From: Ralstonia sp. RRA
Lineage (GTDB): Bacteria; Pseudomonadota; Gammaproteobacteria; Burkholderiales; Burkholderiaceae
Reading direction: 5' to 3'
Assembly: GCF_037023145.1 (NCBI RefSeq)
Contig: NZ_CP146092.1
Span: 1,798,001 to 1,862,000 of the forward strand
DNA: 64,000 bases
This document shows positions 50,732-59,550 of the stretch, piece after piece. Below the pieces are notes generated by a model. That model worked only from the letters and a program-made list of their open reading frames with translations, searched no databases and was not told the origin of the DNA. Both the position numbers and the translations under genes were made by a program. Position 1 is the stretch's first letter. Each line of letters starts with the position of its first letter.

Positions 50732-53034
50732 GCCGCTTCGGTTCCGGCAAGGGCACGCTGGTCGCCCAGGCGCTGCAGGTCCTCAAGAATCTGCTTTTGC
50801 GACAGCATGCTCAGATCGATCACCTCACGGGCCTGCGCCACGTAGTAGGCAAGCTGTTCATCGCTGCGCGTGAGCGACTTGTCCAGCGCAGATTCGATCC
50901 GCTGCAGGTGCGCCACCAGCTTGTCGTTCGACTCGCCAAACAGGTGCACCGCCGCGCCAAACGCCTCGCCCAGGCTCGCCACCTCAACGGCACTGCCGGT
51001 CACCTGCGCGGCCACCGTGCCCAGCTTGCCGGTCTCGGCCTCGACCCGATCGGTGAACCGCACACCAACGCGTTCGAGCAACTCCGCCGAGCTCGCCACC
51101 AGGGCATCCACCGCGCTTCGCTGTTCGGTCGACGCGTGGTTCACGGCGTCGAGCAGCGTCTCCAGCGTGCCCAGCATGCGCGTGCGTTCTTCCAGCATCG
51201 CCGTATCGCGAACCATGCTGTCGGACAGCTTCTGCCGCAGCTCGGCAACCACTTCGGCCGCAGCCTTGGGCGCCTCCGAGGCGGCCTGCACCAGTCGAGA
51301 AATCTCGGCGATCGTGTCGCTGGCGTGGGCCTGTGTTTGCGAAGAGATGTCGCACGCGGTCTGTGCCAGCGCATCGCAAATCTCCTGCTGACGGCTCGCC
51401 GTGTCGGCACCCGCCTTCTCCCACGCTTGGCTCAGCTTGGCGCCCATCGCGCCCAGCGCATCGGTCCAGGCCGTCAGACGTTGCTCGTCGCGGGCTTGCA
51501 GCGCGTTGTGCAGCTCCACGAGCGATTGGCGCGACGCGTCCTGCGCCGATGCAACATCGCGTGCGGTCTGCGCCAGCGCATCGCAAATTTCCTGCTGACG
51601 GCTCGCCGTGTCGGCGCCGGCCCTCTCCCACGCCTGGCTCAGCTTGGCACCCATTGCACCCAGCGCATCCGTCCAGGCTGCCAGACGTTGCTGATCGCGC
51701 GATTCCAGTGCCGTTTGTAGCGCCGTATGCGATTGGCGCGACGCGTCCTGCAGCGAGACAGCATGCTGCTCGAATGTCGCCACAGCCGCCTCCAGCGCGC
51801 GCTGGTTCTGCCCAGCCAGTTCTGCGTGGGTGTGCTCCTGGCGCGCAAGCGCATCGTTCCAAGCACCGGACAGGCTACCGGCCGTAGCATCCAGGCGCTC
51901 GGCAACGCCGTCGAGCAGACGGGTCGAGCGTTGCTCAAAGGTTTCGGCAAACCGGTCCAGCGACGTGCCCACGTTCTCCACCAGCGCAGCGCTTGCGCGT
52001 TGGTGCTCCGACAAGGCGGTGTTCCAGATGCTCGCGACCATCTCGGCGGTGGTTTCGAAGCGCGTCGACAGGCCGTCCAGTTGGCGCTGCACGGCATGTT
52101 TCACCGTCTCATGCAGCGCGGCTGATTCACGCGCAAGCCCCGCCATCGTCGAGTCAACCACCGGTTGCAGCGCCGCACCAGCCACGCGTGCGCTTTCGGC
52201 GGCGCTGTCCTGCAATGACTGCCCAACAGAGGACGCCAGTTGACGGTAAGCCACCTCCGTCTTGTCGAGAAACGCTTGCTGGCTGGCGATCTGGCGTTCA
52301 CTGCTGGCGGCGCTCTGTTGCTCCAGCGCGGCCATCATTGCCTGCAGCCGGTCCACCAGGGCGGGCATGACGTCCGACTGCCGCTGCAGCAGCTTGAACG
52401 TCTCTTCGCGTTGATGCGTGTGCGAATAGATGCGCAGCGTCGTAGCGATCTGGGTGTCGAGCGCCTGAACCGCCTGCAGCCGCTCACGCCGGCACAGCGC
52501 GGACAGCAACCCCAGCATGGCAGACGTGGCCACACCGGCAATCGAGGTGCCGAACGAGAACCCCAGGCCCTTGACCGGCGCCGCCAGCGACGCGCGAATC
52601 GCCTGCAGGTCGGTGGCGCTCTCCAGCGCGGCGCCCGTGCCCTTGAGCGTCATCACCATGCCGAGCAACGTCCCCAGCATGCCCAGCAGGACAAGCAGAC
52701 CCACCAGATACGGCGTCAACGCGGGGCCGGGCAACGCAACGCGCTCGCCTTCCACGCGCAAGCGCACGGCGTTGCGCAGGCTCGGATGCAGTTGCTCCAG
52801 CCAGGCCCCCAGCTTGGGCGGCTGTTCAGACAGCCCGGCCACGGCTTGCGTGAGCGTGCCGGTGGCCTGCTGATAGCGGCGCAACTCCAACGCACCTGCC
52901 ACGTAGGCGGCGCCAATCACGATGGTGACGACCAGCGCGAGCGGGTTGAGGCCCACGACATAGCCTGCCGCGATCCACCCCAGGGCCACCAGCCCGGCAA
53001 AGAAAACGATGAGATTCAGGTGATTTCTGGACAT
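50728..53034 (-). CDS. DUF802 protein: MotA/TolQ/ExbB-like channel with long coiled-coil tail
   Basis: A 768-residue inner membrane protein. Four helices occupy about residues 6-50 (two), 108-130 (GLLVLLGMLGTLLGMVMTLKG, the family motif) and 155-178. The remaining 580 residues are an Ala/Gln/Asp/Glu-rich coiled coil with two near-identical 69-residue units (about 427-490 and 496-559). This architecture equals ZorA of Zorya, where a MotA-like pore carries a long intracellular tail, and differs from ordinary TolQ/ExbB. The start at 53034 follows aggacacc. It lies 17 bases after the DUF3348 gene and overlaps the MotB-like gene. Confidence 0.88.
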   Translation of the reverse strand: MSRNHLNLIVFFAGLVALGWIAAGYVVGLNPLALVVTIVIGAAYVAGALELRRYQQATGTLTQAVAGLSEQPPKLGAWLEQLHPSLRNAVRLRVEGERVALPGPALTPYLVGLLVLLGMLGTLLGMVMTLKGTGAALESATDLQAIRASLAAPVKGLGFSFGTSIAGVATSAMLGLLSALCRRERLQAVQALDTQIATTLRIYSHTHQREETFKLLQRQSDVMPALVDRLQAMMAALEQQSAASSERQIASQQAFLDKTEVAYRQLASSVGQSLQDSAAESARVAGAALQPVVDSTMAGLARESAALHETVKHAVQRQLDGLSTRFETTAEMVASIWNTALSEHQRASAALVENVGTSLDRFAETFEQRSTRLLDGVAERLDATAGSLSGAWNDALARQEHTHAELAGQNQRALEAAVATFEQHAVSLQDASRQSHTALQTALESRDQQRLAAWTDALGAMGAKLSQAWERAGADTASRQQEICDALAQTARDVASAQDASRQSLVELHNALQARDEQRLTAWTDALGAMGAKLSQAWEKAGADTASRQQEICDALAQTACDISSQTQAHASDTIAEISRLVQAASEAPKAAAEVVAELRQKLSDSMVRDTAMLEERTRMLGTLETLLDAVNHASTEQRSAVDALVASSAELLERVGVRFTDRVEAETGKLGTVAAQVTGSAVEVASLGEAFGAAVHLFGESNDKLVAHLQRIESALDKSLTRSDEQLAYYVAQAREVIDLSMLSQKQILEDLQRLGDQRALAGTEAA
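51356..51756. repeat. Two-copy 207-base tandem repeat within the DUF802 tail
   Basis: Positions 51356-51549 and 51563-51756 are about 85-90 percent identical, with a 207-base (69-codon) period, and code for the same heptad-rich unit (WTDALGAMGAKLSQAWE, then GADTASRQQEICDALAQTA). This is an intragenic duplication that keeps frame. Confidence 0.8.
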
Positions 53035-53051
53035 GGTGTCCTGTTTAACGC

Positions 53052-53795
53052 TTAGCGAGTACGAAGGGCGGCAAGCAACCCGTCGACCGGTTGAAAACGA
53101 ACATCCAGCTCTGCAAGCAGCACGCTCTGCATATCCTTGCGGAACGCATGCAGCCATGCGCGGGATGTGGGTTGGGTGGTTTGGGCCGGGCTCTCCGATG
53201 GCGCATCAGCTTGCGGCTGCTCGGCCGCGCGCAAGCGCTCGAAGTACGGCCCGAGCATCGTCGGGATGGCACCCAATAGCGTGCGTTCGCGTGCGCCAAG
53301 GGCCTGCTCCATGCTGGCGTCCAGCACGGCAAGCCGGGCCAGATCCGGCGTCTTGGCGGCCAGCACGCGTCGCAGGCGGCCACGCAGCTCGCCAATCTCC
53401 ATCTCCATGGTCTGCTGCATCAAGATGTAGCGCTGCCGAATGTCCGCATAGTCGACCGGCGCGGCCGGCATGGCGGGTTGAATGGGCGCGCGCCCACCTC
53501 CGCCCGGCCTGGCATCAGGCGCACAAGCGGTGGCGATGGACTTTGCCAATGCGGCGCGCACACGGCTGCACATGGTCTCGGCATCCATGCCAACGGGCCG
53601 CACACCCGGGGTGATGGCCGGCGGACTGGTGGCAAGCGCGGTCGAGAGCGTGATGGCATCCGTCCAACTGAGCCATTGGCTCAGCCGGTCTGAAAGCGGC
53701 TGCCCGGATTCGGAAACGTCAATGTCCGCCAGGCGAGCAAGTAAGCGGATCAGCGCAGGGCCGCTGAGCGCCCTGCGTTGCTGGGCGTGCGCCAT
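53052..53795 (-). CDS. DUF3348 protein, first gene of the motor-like operon
   Basis: A 247-residue soluble helical protein. Recognisable parts are RRALSGPALIRLLARLADIDVSESGQPLSDRLSQWLSWTDAITLSTAL, then YADIRQRYILMQQTMEMEIGELRGRLRRVLAAKTPDLARLAVLDASMEQAL and PFERLRAAE. No signal, membrane or catalytic motif is present. It is always, to my knowledge, next to DUF802 genes in Burkholderiales. The DUF802 gene starts 17 bases after its stop. Confidence 0.8.
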   Translation of the reverse strand: MAHAQQRRALSGPALIRLLARLADIDVSESGQPLSDRLSQWLSWTDAITLSTALATSPPAITPGVRPVGMDAETMCSRVRAALAKSIATACAPDARPGGGGRAPIQPAMPAAPVDYADIRQRYILMQQTMEMEIGELRGRLRRVLAAKTPDLARLAVLDASMEQALGARERTLLGAIPTMLGPYFERLRAAEQPQADAPSESPAQTTQPTSRAWLHAFRKDMQSVLLAELDVRFQPVDGLLAALRTR

Positions 53796-54036
53796 GCTAC
53801 GAGTGCCAAAAAAAGGCTGGAGTTTACACTGCCCGCCCGCCCAGACCGCCTTCCGCGAGCGGCGAAAGCATCACTTGCGCGGGAAGAATCGTAACAACTA
53901 GCCAGACCGCGGGCGATACAAGGCCGCATCGGCCAGCGCATAGCGCTGCATCAGGCCCGGCTTCCGGGTGCGCAAACAGGCCAACGGCCAGTTGGATTAT
54001 CCTCATGCCCCTTCTTGCACGACTGGGAGCACCCGC

Positions 54037-54594
54037 ATGCGAATCGCCGTCATCGGCACATCGGGGGTGGGCAAATCGACGCTCGCCCGGCGGCTGGCCG
54101 TATCGACCCAGGCTGCGTACATCGAGCTCGATGCCATCAACTGGCAAGCAGAATGGAAAGCGCTGGCCACCGACGATCCGGCGGAGTTTTACCGTCGTGT
54201 CGAGGTAGCCGTCGCCGGCCCGTCGTGGGTCTGCGATGGCAACTACCCCGGCGTGCGGGACATCGTCCTGGCCCGTGCAACGCACGTCGTGTGGCTGGAC
54301 TACGCCCGCCCGGTCATCATGTGGCGCGTGATCCGGCGCTCGTTCTGGCGCGCCGCCACCAAGGCCGAGCTTTGGCCGGGCACGGGCAATACCGAGGGAT
54401 TTGCGCGGTGGTTCGACAAGGGCCACCCGATCCGGTGGGCGTGGGACACGTTCGCACAACGCCGCGAACAGTACGCCCGCCTGCTTGAGGCGCCGATCCT
54501 GGCGGCGGCGCAGAAGTACCGTGTGACACATCCCCGGGATCTTGCGGCAGTCGAATCCATACTGGGTCTGCAGCACGATGGCACCAGAACATGA
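54037..54594 (+). CDS. P-loop kinase, adenylate-kinase/FlaR topology-modulation-like
   Basis: A 185-residue ATPase. Walker A is GTSGVGKST (residues 7-15), followed by LARRLAVSTQAAYIELDAINWQAEW and DGNYPG, which match the FlaR/adenylate-kinase-like group. VVWLDYARPVIMWRVIRRSFWRA with repeated Arg is typical. The substrate is unknown. The ATG at 54037 follows gggagcacccgc. It is divergent from the DUF3348 operon and followed by a methyltransferase gene on the same strand. Confidence 0.88.
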   Translation: MRIAVIGTSGVGKSTLARRLAVSTQAAYIELDAINWQAEWKALATDDPAEFYRRVEVAVAGPSWVCDGNYPGVRDIVLARATHVVWLDYARPVIMWRVIRRSFWRAATKAELWPGTGNTEGFARWFDKGHPIRWAWDTFAQRREQYARLLEAPILAAAQKYRVTHPRDLAAVESILGLQHDGTRT

Positions 54595-54700
54595 TCAGAC
54601 AGGTGCAGTACCCTGCGCCCGCCTGCATTGTGTGTTTGCACCGCCAGCGGTATCGTGTCGCCCACTACCGCGCCCTACCCCGCCTTCTACCCATTCCGCT

Positions 54701-55831
54701 GTGACCCATCACCCCACCCTCACCTGGACCGACGTTGAAACCGACGCCGTCCACACCGCCCTGTGGCGCTCCGAAGCCGGCAACCCGCCGCCCAAGCGTG
54801 TGGTCATTGCTGACGACCGCACCACCGCAGACACCGCCTACCGCCTGGCCTGCGAAGGCACAGCACTGCTCTGGCGCGGCGACTTCCAGAACGCGCGGCA
54901 ACTGCTGCAGGCCATATCCCGCCGCACCGATCGCAAGCCGCGCAAGGAAGCCACTTCGCCCATCGAGGCGTTCAACTTCCATCGCCAGGCCCAATCGCAG
55001 CGCGCCCGCACGCTCGGCATGCTGCTGATTCCGCTGGATGCCGATTACACAATCCCGCTGCGCCGTGCACCTGACATGCGCGAAGCCTGCAATGAAGCGT
55101 ATGGCGCGGGTGAAGCCGCTTCGGTCGTTTCGCTGCGCGAGCTGCTCGGCCTGATCGGCGCGCACGAATGGCGCAAGAAGGGGGTGGAGATTCCCGCGTT
55201 GGATGGTGCGCGCATTCACCCGCACTACGGCGTGTTCTCACCCGTGCGTGGGGAATACATCGACTTGGTTGCGCAAGCGCCGTTGCCGTCGAAGGCGCTG
55301 GCATTCGATATCGGCACGGGCACGGGTGTGCTGGCTGCGGTGCTGGCAAAGCGCGGCGTCAAGCGTGTCGTTGGCACCGATCAAGACCCGCGTGCACTCG
55401 CTTGCGCGCGAGACAACCTGACACGCCTTGGGCTGCAAACCCAGGTGGACGTCGTTGACGCCGATCTCTTTCCCGAAGGGCGTGCACCGCTGGTCGTGTG
55501 CAACCCGCCGTGGTTGCCAGCGCGGCCCAGCTCGCCGATCGAGCGGGCCGTCTATGACCCGGATAGCGCCATGTTGCGCGGCTTTCTCAACGGCCTTGCC
55601 GCACACCTAGAGCCCGGTGGCGAGGGCTGGCTGATCCTGTCGGACTTTGCCGAGCATCTGGGCCTGCGCACACGTGAGGCCCTACTGGCCATGATCGACG
55701 CCGCCGGCCTGCAAGTCGTCGGCCGCCAAGACATCAAGCCCAAGCACCCGAAAGCCTCGGATGAAAACGACCCGCTGTACCAAGCGCGCGTGGCCGAGGT
55801 GACCTCGCTGTGGCGCCTGAAGGCGCGCTAA
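54701..55831 (+). CDS. Class I SAM-dependent methyltransferase with NPPW motif
   Basis: A 376-residue enzyme. An N-terminal helical region (about 1-170) precedes the catalytic domain: motif I is FDIGTGTGVLAAVLAKRG (about 197-214), motif II GTDQDPRALACA, and motif IV VVCNPPWLPARPSS. The NPPW tetrapeptide is typical of enzymes methylating planar amide or base nitrogen, as in HemK/PrmB or RlmG-like proteins. The exact target is unknown. The start is the GTG at 54701; upstream codons have no natural character. Confidence 0.88.
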   Translation: MTHHPTLTWTDVETDAVHTALWRSEAGNPPPKRVVIADDRTTADTAYRLACEGTALLWRGDFQNARQLLQAISRRTDRKPRKEATSPIEAFNFHRQAQSQRARTLGMLLIPLDADYTIPLRRAPDMREACNEAYGAGEAASVVSLRELLGLIGAHEWRKKGVEIPALDGARIHPHYGVFSPVRGEYIDLVAQAPLPSKALAFDIGTGTGVLAAVLAKRGVKRVVGTDQDPRALACARDNLTRLGLQTQVDVVDADLFPEGRAPLVVCNPPWLPARPSSPIERAVYDPDSAMLRGFLNGLAAHLEPGGEGWLILSDFAEHLGLRTREALLAMIDAAGLQVVGRQDIKPKHPKASDENDPLYQARVAEVTSLWRLKAR

Positions 55832-55859
55832 CGCCTTGACGCTCTAGTGCCCTAACGCC

Positions 55860-57122
55860 CTAACGTGTCGCCAAATAGTCGAGCACGCCCTGCCCAGCAG
55901 CCGCGCCCGTCGCAAAGCACGCTGTCAGCAGATAGCCGCCTGTCGGGGCTTCCCAATCGAGCATCTCGCCCGCGCAGAACACGCCGGGCAGGCGCTCGAT
56001 CATCAGGTTGGCATCCAACGCTTCAAACGCCACGCCGCCCGCGCTGCTGATCGCTTCGTCAATCGGCCGGGTGCGCGTGAGGCGCAGCGGCAGTGCCTTG
56101 ATGGCAGTGGCCAACTGTGCGAGATCAGCAAACGCCTCTTTCGACAGGCACTCGCGCAGCAACCCCAGCTTCACGCCCGTGATGTTCAGCTTGCTCTGCA
56201 GATGGCTCGACATCGAGCGCGCGCCACGCGGGCGCATCAGCTCATCGTGCACGCGCTGCGCACTCCACCCAGGCGCCAAGTCCAGCCAGATCGTCGCCTC
56301 TCCGGCGGCGGCCAGCGCATCGCGAATGGGCGCCGACAACGCATAGACGAGGCTGCCTTCCACCCCCGTCTGCGTGACCATGAACTCGCCCTGGCGGAAC
56401 TGCAGCGCACCGTCGTCGCCAGACGGCAAACCAATGCCCACCGACTTGACCGGCTGCCCCGCAAAGCGCTCCTGAAAATGCGGGCTCCAGTCCGCATCGA
56501 ACCCGCAGTTGGCAGGCTTAAGCGGCAACACCTGCACACCGCGCGCCTCCAGGTGCGGCACCCATGCACCATCGGAGCCCAGGCGCGGCCAACTGCCACC
56601 ACCCGTCGCCAGAACCACGGCATCCGCTTGCACCACGCGTTCGCCATCCGGCGTGTCGAAGCGCAGCGTTTGCGCATGCCCCGCATCCGACGGCGCGCCC
56701 CAGCCAACCCAGCGATGCCGCATCTGCAACTGCACGCCGGCCTGGCGCAGCCGATGCAGCCAGGCGCGCAGCAACGGCGCCGCCTTCATCTCGGTCGGAA
56801 ACACGCGGCCCGAGCTGCCGACAAACGTGTCGATGCCCAGCCCATGAATCCACGCGCGCAACGCATCGGGGTTGAGGCGATCGACGATGGGCGCAAGCTG
56901 CTCGCGGCGCGCGCGATAGCGCCCCAGAAACGCATCCAGCGGTTCGGAATGCGTGATGTTCATCCCGCCAATGCCCGCCAGCAGGAACTTGCGCCCGGCT
57001 GAGGGCATGGCGTCAAACACCTCCACGCGCACGCCTTGGTTGGACAACACTTCAGCGGCCATCAGCCCGGCCGGGCCGGCACCAATGACAGCAACCAGGG
57101 GAACGTTTTGGGGTTCAGACAT
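55860..57122 (-). CDS. FAD-dependent oxidoreductase of the HI0933/BaiN family
   Basis: A 420-residue flavoprotein. VAVIGAGPAGLMAAEVLSNQGVRVEVFDAMPSAGRKFLLAGIGGMNITHSE holds the FAD-binding GxGxxG and the family motif GRKxLLxGxGxxNxT. ADAVVLATGGGSWPRLGSDG and the C-terminal GVFCAGEMLDWEAPTGGYLLTACFATG complete the pattern. Relatives reduce enones or take part in uncharacterised redox steps. It is convergent with the methyltransferase gene. Confidence 0.92.
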   Translation of the reverse strand: MSEPQNVPLVAVIGAGPAGLMAAEVLSNQGVRVEVFDAMPSAGRKFLLAGIGGMNITHSEPLDAFLGRYRARREQLAPIVDRLNPDALRAWIHGLGIDTFVGSSGRVFPTEMKAAPLLRAWLHRLRQAGVQLQMRHRWVGWGAPSDAGHAQTLRFDTPDGERVVQADAVVLATGGGSWPRLGSDGAWVPHLEARGVQVLPLKPANCGFDADWSPHFQERFAGQPVKSVGIGLPSGDDGALQFRQGEFMVTQTGVEGSLVYALSAPIRDALAAAGEATIWLDLAPGWSAQRVHDELMRPRGARSMSSHLQSKLNITGVKLGLLRECLSKEAFADLAQLATAIKALPLRLTRTRPIDEAISSAGGVAFEALDANLMIERLPGVFCAGEMLDWEAPTGGYLLTACFATGAAAGQGVLDYLATR

Positions 57123-57230
57123 GCGAAGGTGAATCAGAGAAATAAGTGCCGGAGATCAAGCAGACCGACTCCAGATCCTGCTCGGCGCATTGCATTCGCA
57201 GAACCTGAAACGTTGCAAACGCCCCCTCCA

Positions 57231-57428
57231 TCAGCCACCCGAACGCTTGCCGCGCAAACGCGCGAGCACGTCCGCAGCGGGCTTGACCTTGCCGTCTATC
57301 GCCTCCTGCGTGCCCAGCGCCAGCACCTTAAGCAGCGCATGCGTCTCTTCATAAGACGTCTCGTCTTGCAGCACCGGCGTGGTTTCGCCGTTCTGGGTGG
57401 TGAGTTTGACTGGGAATGCGTAGCGCAT
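57231..57428 (-). CDS. Small hypothetical protein
   Basis: A 65-residue protein: MRYAFPVKLTTQNGETTPVL, then SYEETHALLKVLALGTQEAID and a basic tail. The mix of short beta strand and helix recalls antitoxin-like small proteins, but I recognise no family. It is divergent from the RelE/XRE pair, 123 bases away, so it may belong to the same addiction-type region or be unrelated. Confidence 0.55.
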   Translation of the reverse strand: MRYAFPVKLTTQNGETTPVLQDETSYEETHALLKVLALGTQEAIDGKVKPAADVLARLRGKRSGG

Positions 57429-57525
57429 AGGGGAACAGGCTTCCGTGAGGGGGACTGAATATAGTCTTTTGACGAGCCTCGAACAACCACAACCGCGCGC
57501 CAAAAGCAAACTTAATTAGCTTATT

Positions 57526-57544
57526 TGTTAGCAAAATGCTAACA
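57526..57544. promoter_or_regulatory. Palindromic operator of the RelE/XRE toxin-antitoxin operon
   Basis: TGTTAGCA-AAA-TGCTAACA is a perfect 19-base inverted repeat, seven bases before the toxin start. The right arm contains a -10-like TAACAT. Antitoxins of this type repress their own operon; the HTH protein downstream is the expected ligand. Confidence 0.75.
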
Positions 57545-57551
57545 TGCTCTC

Positions 57552-57809
57552 ATGCACGCAATCGAGTTCACGAAGCAAGCCGCACAAGCCCTGAAAGCCA
57601 TGCCGCGCAATGTCGCAGCAACGATTCGAGCCAAGATCGATGCACTTGCAGTCGACCCCTATGCGCCGAACCCGAACGCAAAGAAGCTCGCCGGACGTGA
57701 AGGCTACCGGCTCCGCGTTGGTGACTGGCGTGTGCTCTATCAGATTGAAGACGGCCGCGTCGTGATCGTGGTGCTGGCCATCAAACCGCGCGGAGGCGCA
57801 TATCAATGA
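57552..57809 (+). CDS. RelE/ParE-family toxin
   Basis: An 85-residue basic protein. HAIEFTKQAAQALKAMPRNVAATIRAKIDALAVDPYAPNPNAKKLAGREGYRLRVGDWRVLYQI is the standard RelE-type fold with the conserved GYRLRVGDWRVLY strand. It should cleave mRNA on the ribosome or act as a related toxin. It precedes the antitoxin and overlaps it by four bases (ATGA, 57806-57809), the reverse of the common order but usual for the HigBA-like XRE type. Confidence 0.9.
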   Translation: MHAIEFTKQAAQALKAMPRNVAATIRAKIDALAVDPYAPNPNAKKLAGREGYRLRVGDWRVLYQIEDGRVVIVVLAIKPRGGAYQ

Positions 57810-58183
57810 CGCAAATCCAATACATCGAGCGTGATGGACATCGCGAATTTGCCGTGGTGCCCATCGAACTCTGGGACCGCATCAAGCATCTGGCCGAAGA
57901 CCTGGACGACGAAACCCTGTTCGACCAAGCGACCGCCGCAGACGACGGTTTCCGCATTCCTGCCGCCGTTGTAGATGCCGAACTTGCCGGCGATCACCCC
58001 GTGCGCGCATGGCGCAACTACCGACGCATGACCCAAGATGCCCTGGCAGAGGCCACCGGTATCAGCAAACCCTATCTCAGCCAGATTGAAACCGGGCAGC
58101 GCGGCGGCACAGCCGAACTGCTCAAGAAGCTGGCCGATGCATTGAACGTGCCCCTCGACCTGCTGGTCGATGCTCAACATTGA
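57806..58183 (+). CDS. XRE-type helix-turn-helix antitoxin
   Basis: A 125-residue protein. An N-terminal region of about 70 residues (IQYIERDGHREFAVVPIELWDRI, EDDETLFDQA) is toxin-binding by inference, and the HTH is at about 72-105 (WRNYRRMTQDALAEATGISKPYLSQIETGQRGG), ending with LADALNVPLDLLV. It neutralises the RelE-like toxin and probably binds 57526-57544. Its end lies near the methyltransferase start at 58194. Confidence 0.9.
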   Translation: MTQIQYIERDGHREFAVVPIELWDRIKHLAEDLDDETLFDQATAADDGFRIPAAVVDAELAGDHPVRAWRNYRRMTQDALAEATGISKPYLSQIETGQRGGTAELLKKLADALNVPLDLLVDAQH

Positions 58184-58193
58184 TTCACCTGCG

Positions 58194-59042
58194 ATGTCCA
58201 ACAAGACCCACGAAATCCGCCCCAACCAGTCGATCGAGCTGCTCAAGGAACTGCACATCCTCACGCGCGACGGCAAGATGAACCAGGACAGCCGCCGCAA
58301 GCTCAAGCAGGTGTATCACCTGTTCCAGTTTATCGAGCCGCTGCTGGCCGACGTGCAGCAGGCCAAGGGGCATGTCTCGCTGGTTGACCACGGCGCGGGC
58401 AAGTCGTACCTGGGCTTCATCCTGTATGACCTGTTCTTCAAGGAGCAACCCGCTGGTGACACCGCCCATGGCACCTCGCACATCTACGGCATTGAAACGC
58501 GCGAAGAGCTGGTCACCAAGTCGACCGAGCTTGCGGCGCGGCTCGGCTTCAAGGGGATGTCGTTCCTGAACCTGTCGGTGGCCGATTCCATTACGTCAGA
58601 CCGTCTGCCGGCCACCATCGACATCGTGACCGCGCTGCATGCGTGCAATACCGCCACGGATGATGCGATCCGCTTTGCGCTGGAAAAGCAGGCGCAGTAC
58701 ATCGTGATCGTGCCGTGCTGCCAGGCAGAAGTGGCCGGGGTGCTGCGCAAGAACAAGGGCAAGTCGCTCGGCAATGCGCTCACAGAAATCTGGCGCCACC
58801 CGCTGCACACGCGTGAATTTGGCAGCCAGGTCACCAACGTGCTGCGCTGCCTGCAGCTGGAAGCCCACGGCTATCAGGTGAGCGTGACCGAGCTGGTTGG
58901 CTGGGAGCACTCGATGAAGAACGAGCTGATCGTTGCGCAGTACAAGAACCTGCCGCGCAAGCGCCCGACCGAGCGGCTGCATGAGGTGATCAGCACGTTG
59001 GGGCTGGAAGAGCTGAACGAGCGGTTCTTTGCGCCGGCTTGA
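58194..59042 (+). CDS. SAM-dependent methyltransferase, Methyltransf_32-like
   Basis: A 282-residue enzyme. Features are SLVDHGAGKSYLGFILYDLFF (SAM-binding motif), IYGIETREELVTKSTELAARLGF, then the diagnostic ALHACNTATDDAIRFAL and YIVIVPCCQAEVAG. These occur in Methyltransf_32 proteins, some of which act on RNA, protein or glutathione-like compounds. The ATG at 58194 is preferred; 58170 is an upstream ATG. The 3' 155 bases have a degraded copy at 63275-63440. A terminator follows at 59078-59112. Confidence 0.85.
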   Translation: MSNKTHEIRPNQSIELLKELHILTRDGKMNQDSRRKLKQVYHLFQFIEPLLADVQQAKGHVSLVDHGAGKSYLGFILYDLFFKEQPAGDTAHGTSHIYGIETREELVTKSTELAARLGFKGMSFLNLSVADSITSDRLPATIDIVTALHACNTATDDAIRFALEKQAQYIVIVPCCQAEVAGVLRKNKGKSLGNALTEIWRHPLHTREFGSQVTNVLRCLQLEAHGYQVSVTELVGWEHSMKNELIVAQYKNLPRKRPTERLHEVISTLGLEELNERFFAPA

Positions 59043-59077
59043 TTGCCAGCGTTCCACCCCAGGTTTATCGCGATAAA

Positions 59078-59112
59078 AAAAGGGCTTGGACCATTGCGGT
59101 TCAAGCCCTTTT
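59078..59112 (+). terminator. Rho-independent terminator after the methyltransferase gene
   Basis: AAAAGGGCTTG (59078-59088) and CAAGCCCTTTT (59102-59112) are perfect 11-base arms with a 13-base loop. The A run before and T-rich sequence after make it bidirectional in appearance. Confidence 0.9.
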
Positions 59113-59550
59113 CTCTTTCATGCACCCATACCGATGTGGTGAATCGGCTATTCGCGCTGTCACGGTAAAACGCCCATGGCCATCTCAATAGAAATCGCTT
59201 GGGCATATTGCTTATTGCCTTGTTTCTGCCCGCGTCAGCTGCCCGTGAACACCGCCCTCCATTACGCATGCTCCCCTGCTCAGGGCGTTGGCTGCACACA
59301 CAACAAATAACAGTTCCCTCGGGGCGCGTTGCGTCCGCTGAACCGCATAATTTGGCCCCGGCTTCGCCCATCAACTGACCGTCTGCCACGGGCCAATACG
59401 TTGATGACGACGTCGCAATCTATGCGGGCCAACCCACTCGGGTGGCCAAAGCCCATTCCCTTTCTTGATTGCGTTTCTGATGGATGCGTTGCGCACGCTT
59501 GCCAACGGCTCGATCGCAACTGAACCCTTCTTTTAAACATGAGGTGACAC
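59113..59550. other. Intergenic region with no supported gene
   Basis: About 440 bases between the terminator and the SDR gene. Plus and minus frames look random (Arg/Ser/Pro/Trp-rich). The immediate upstream part holds the SDR ribosome site (aacatgaggtgacac). I see no RNA gene or repeats. Lower coding density than the rest of the window suggests degraded sequence. Confidence 0.5.

Noticed and set aside
49438..53795. A canonical Zorya defence system
   Set aside because: Only the channel pair resembles ZorA and ZorB; no ZorC, ZorD helicase or ZorE nuclease gene is present, and the operon is probably a fixed chromosomal one.
53824..54576. A 250-codon minus-strand frame opposite the P-loop kinase gene
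   Set aside because: The plus strand has a Walker A motif and ribosome site; the minus frame looks random.
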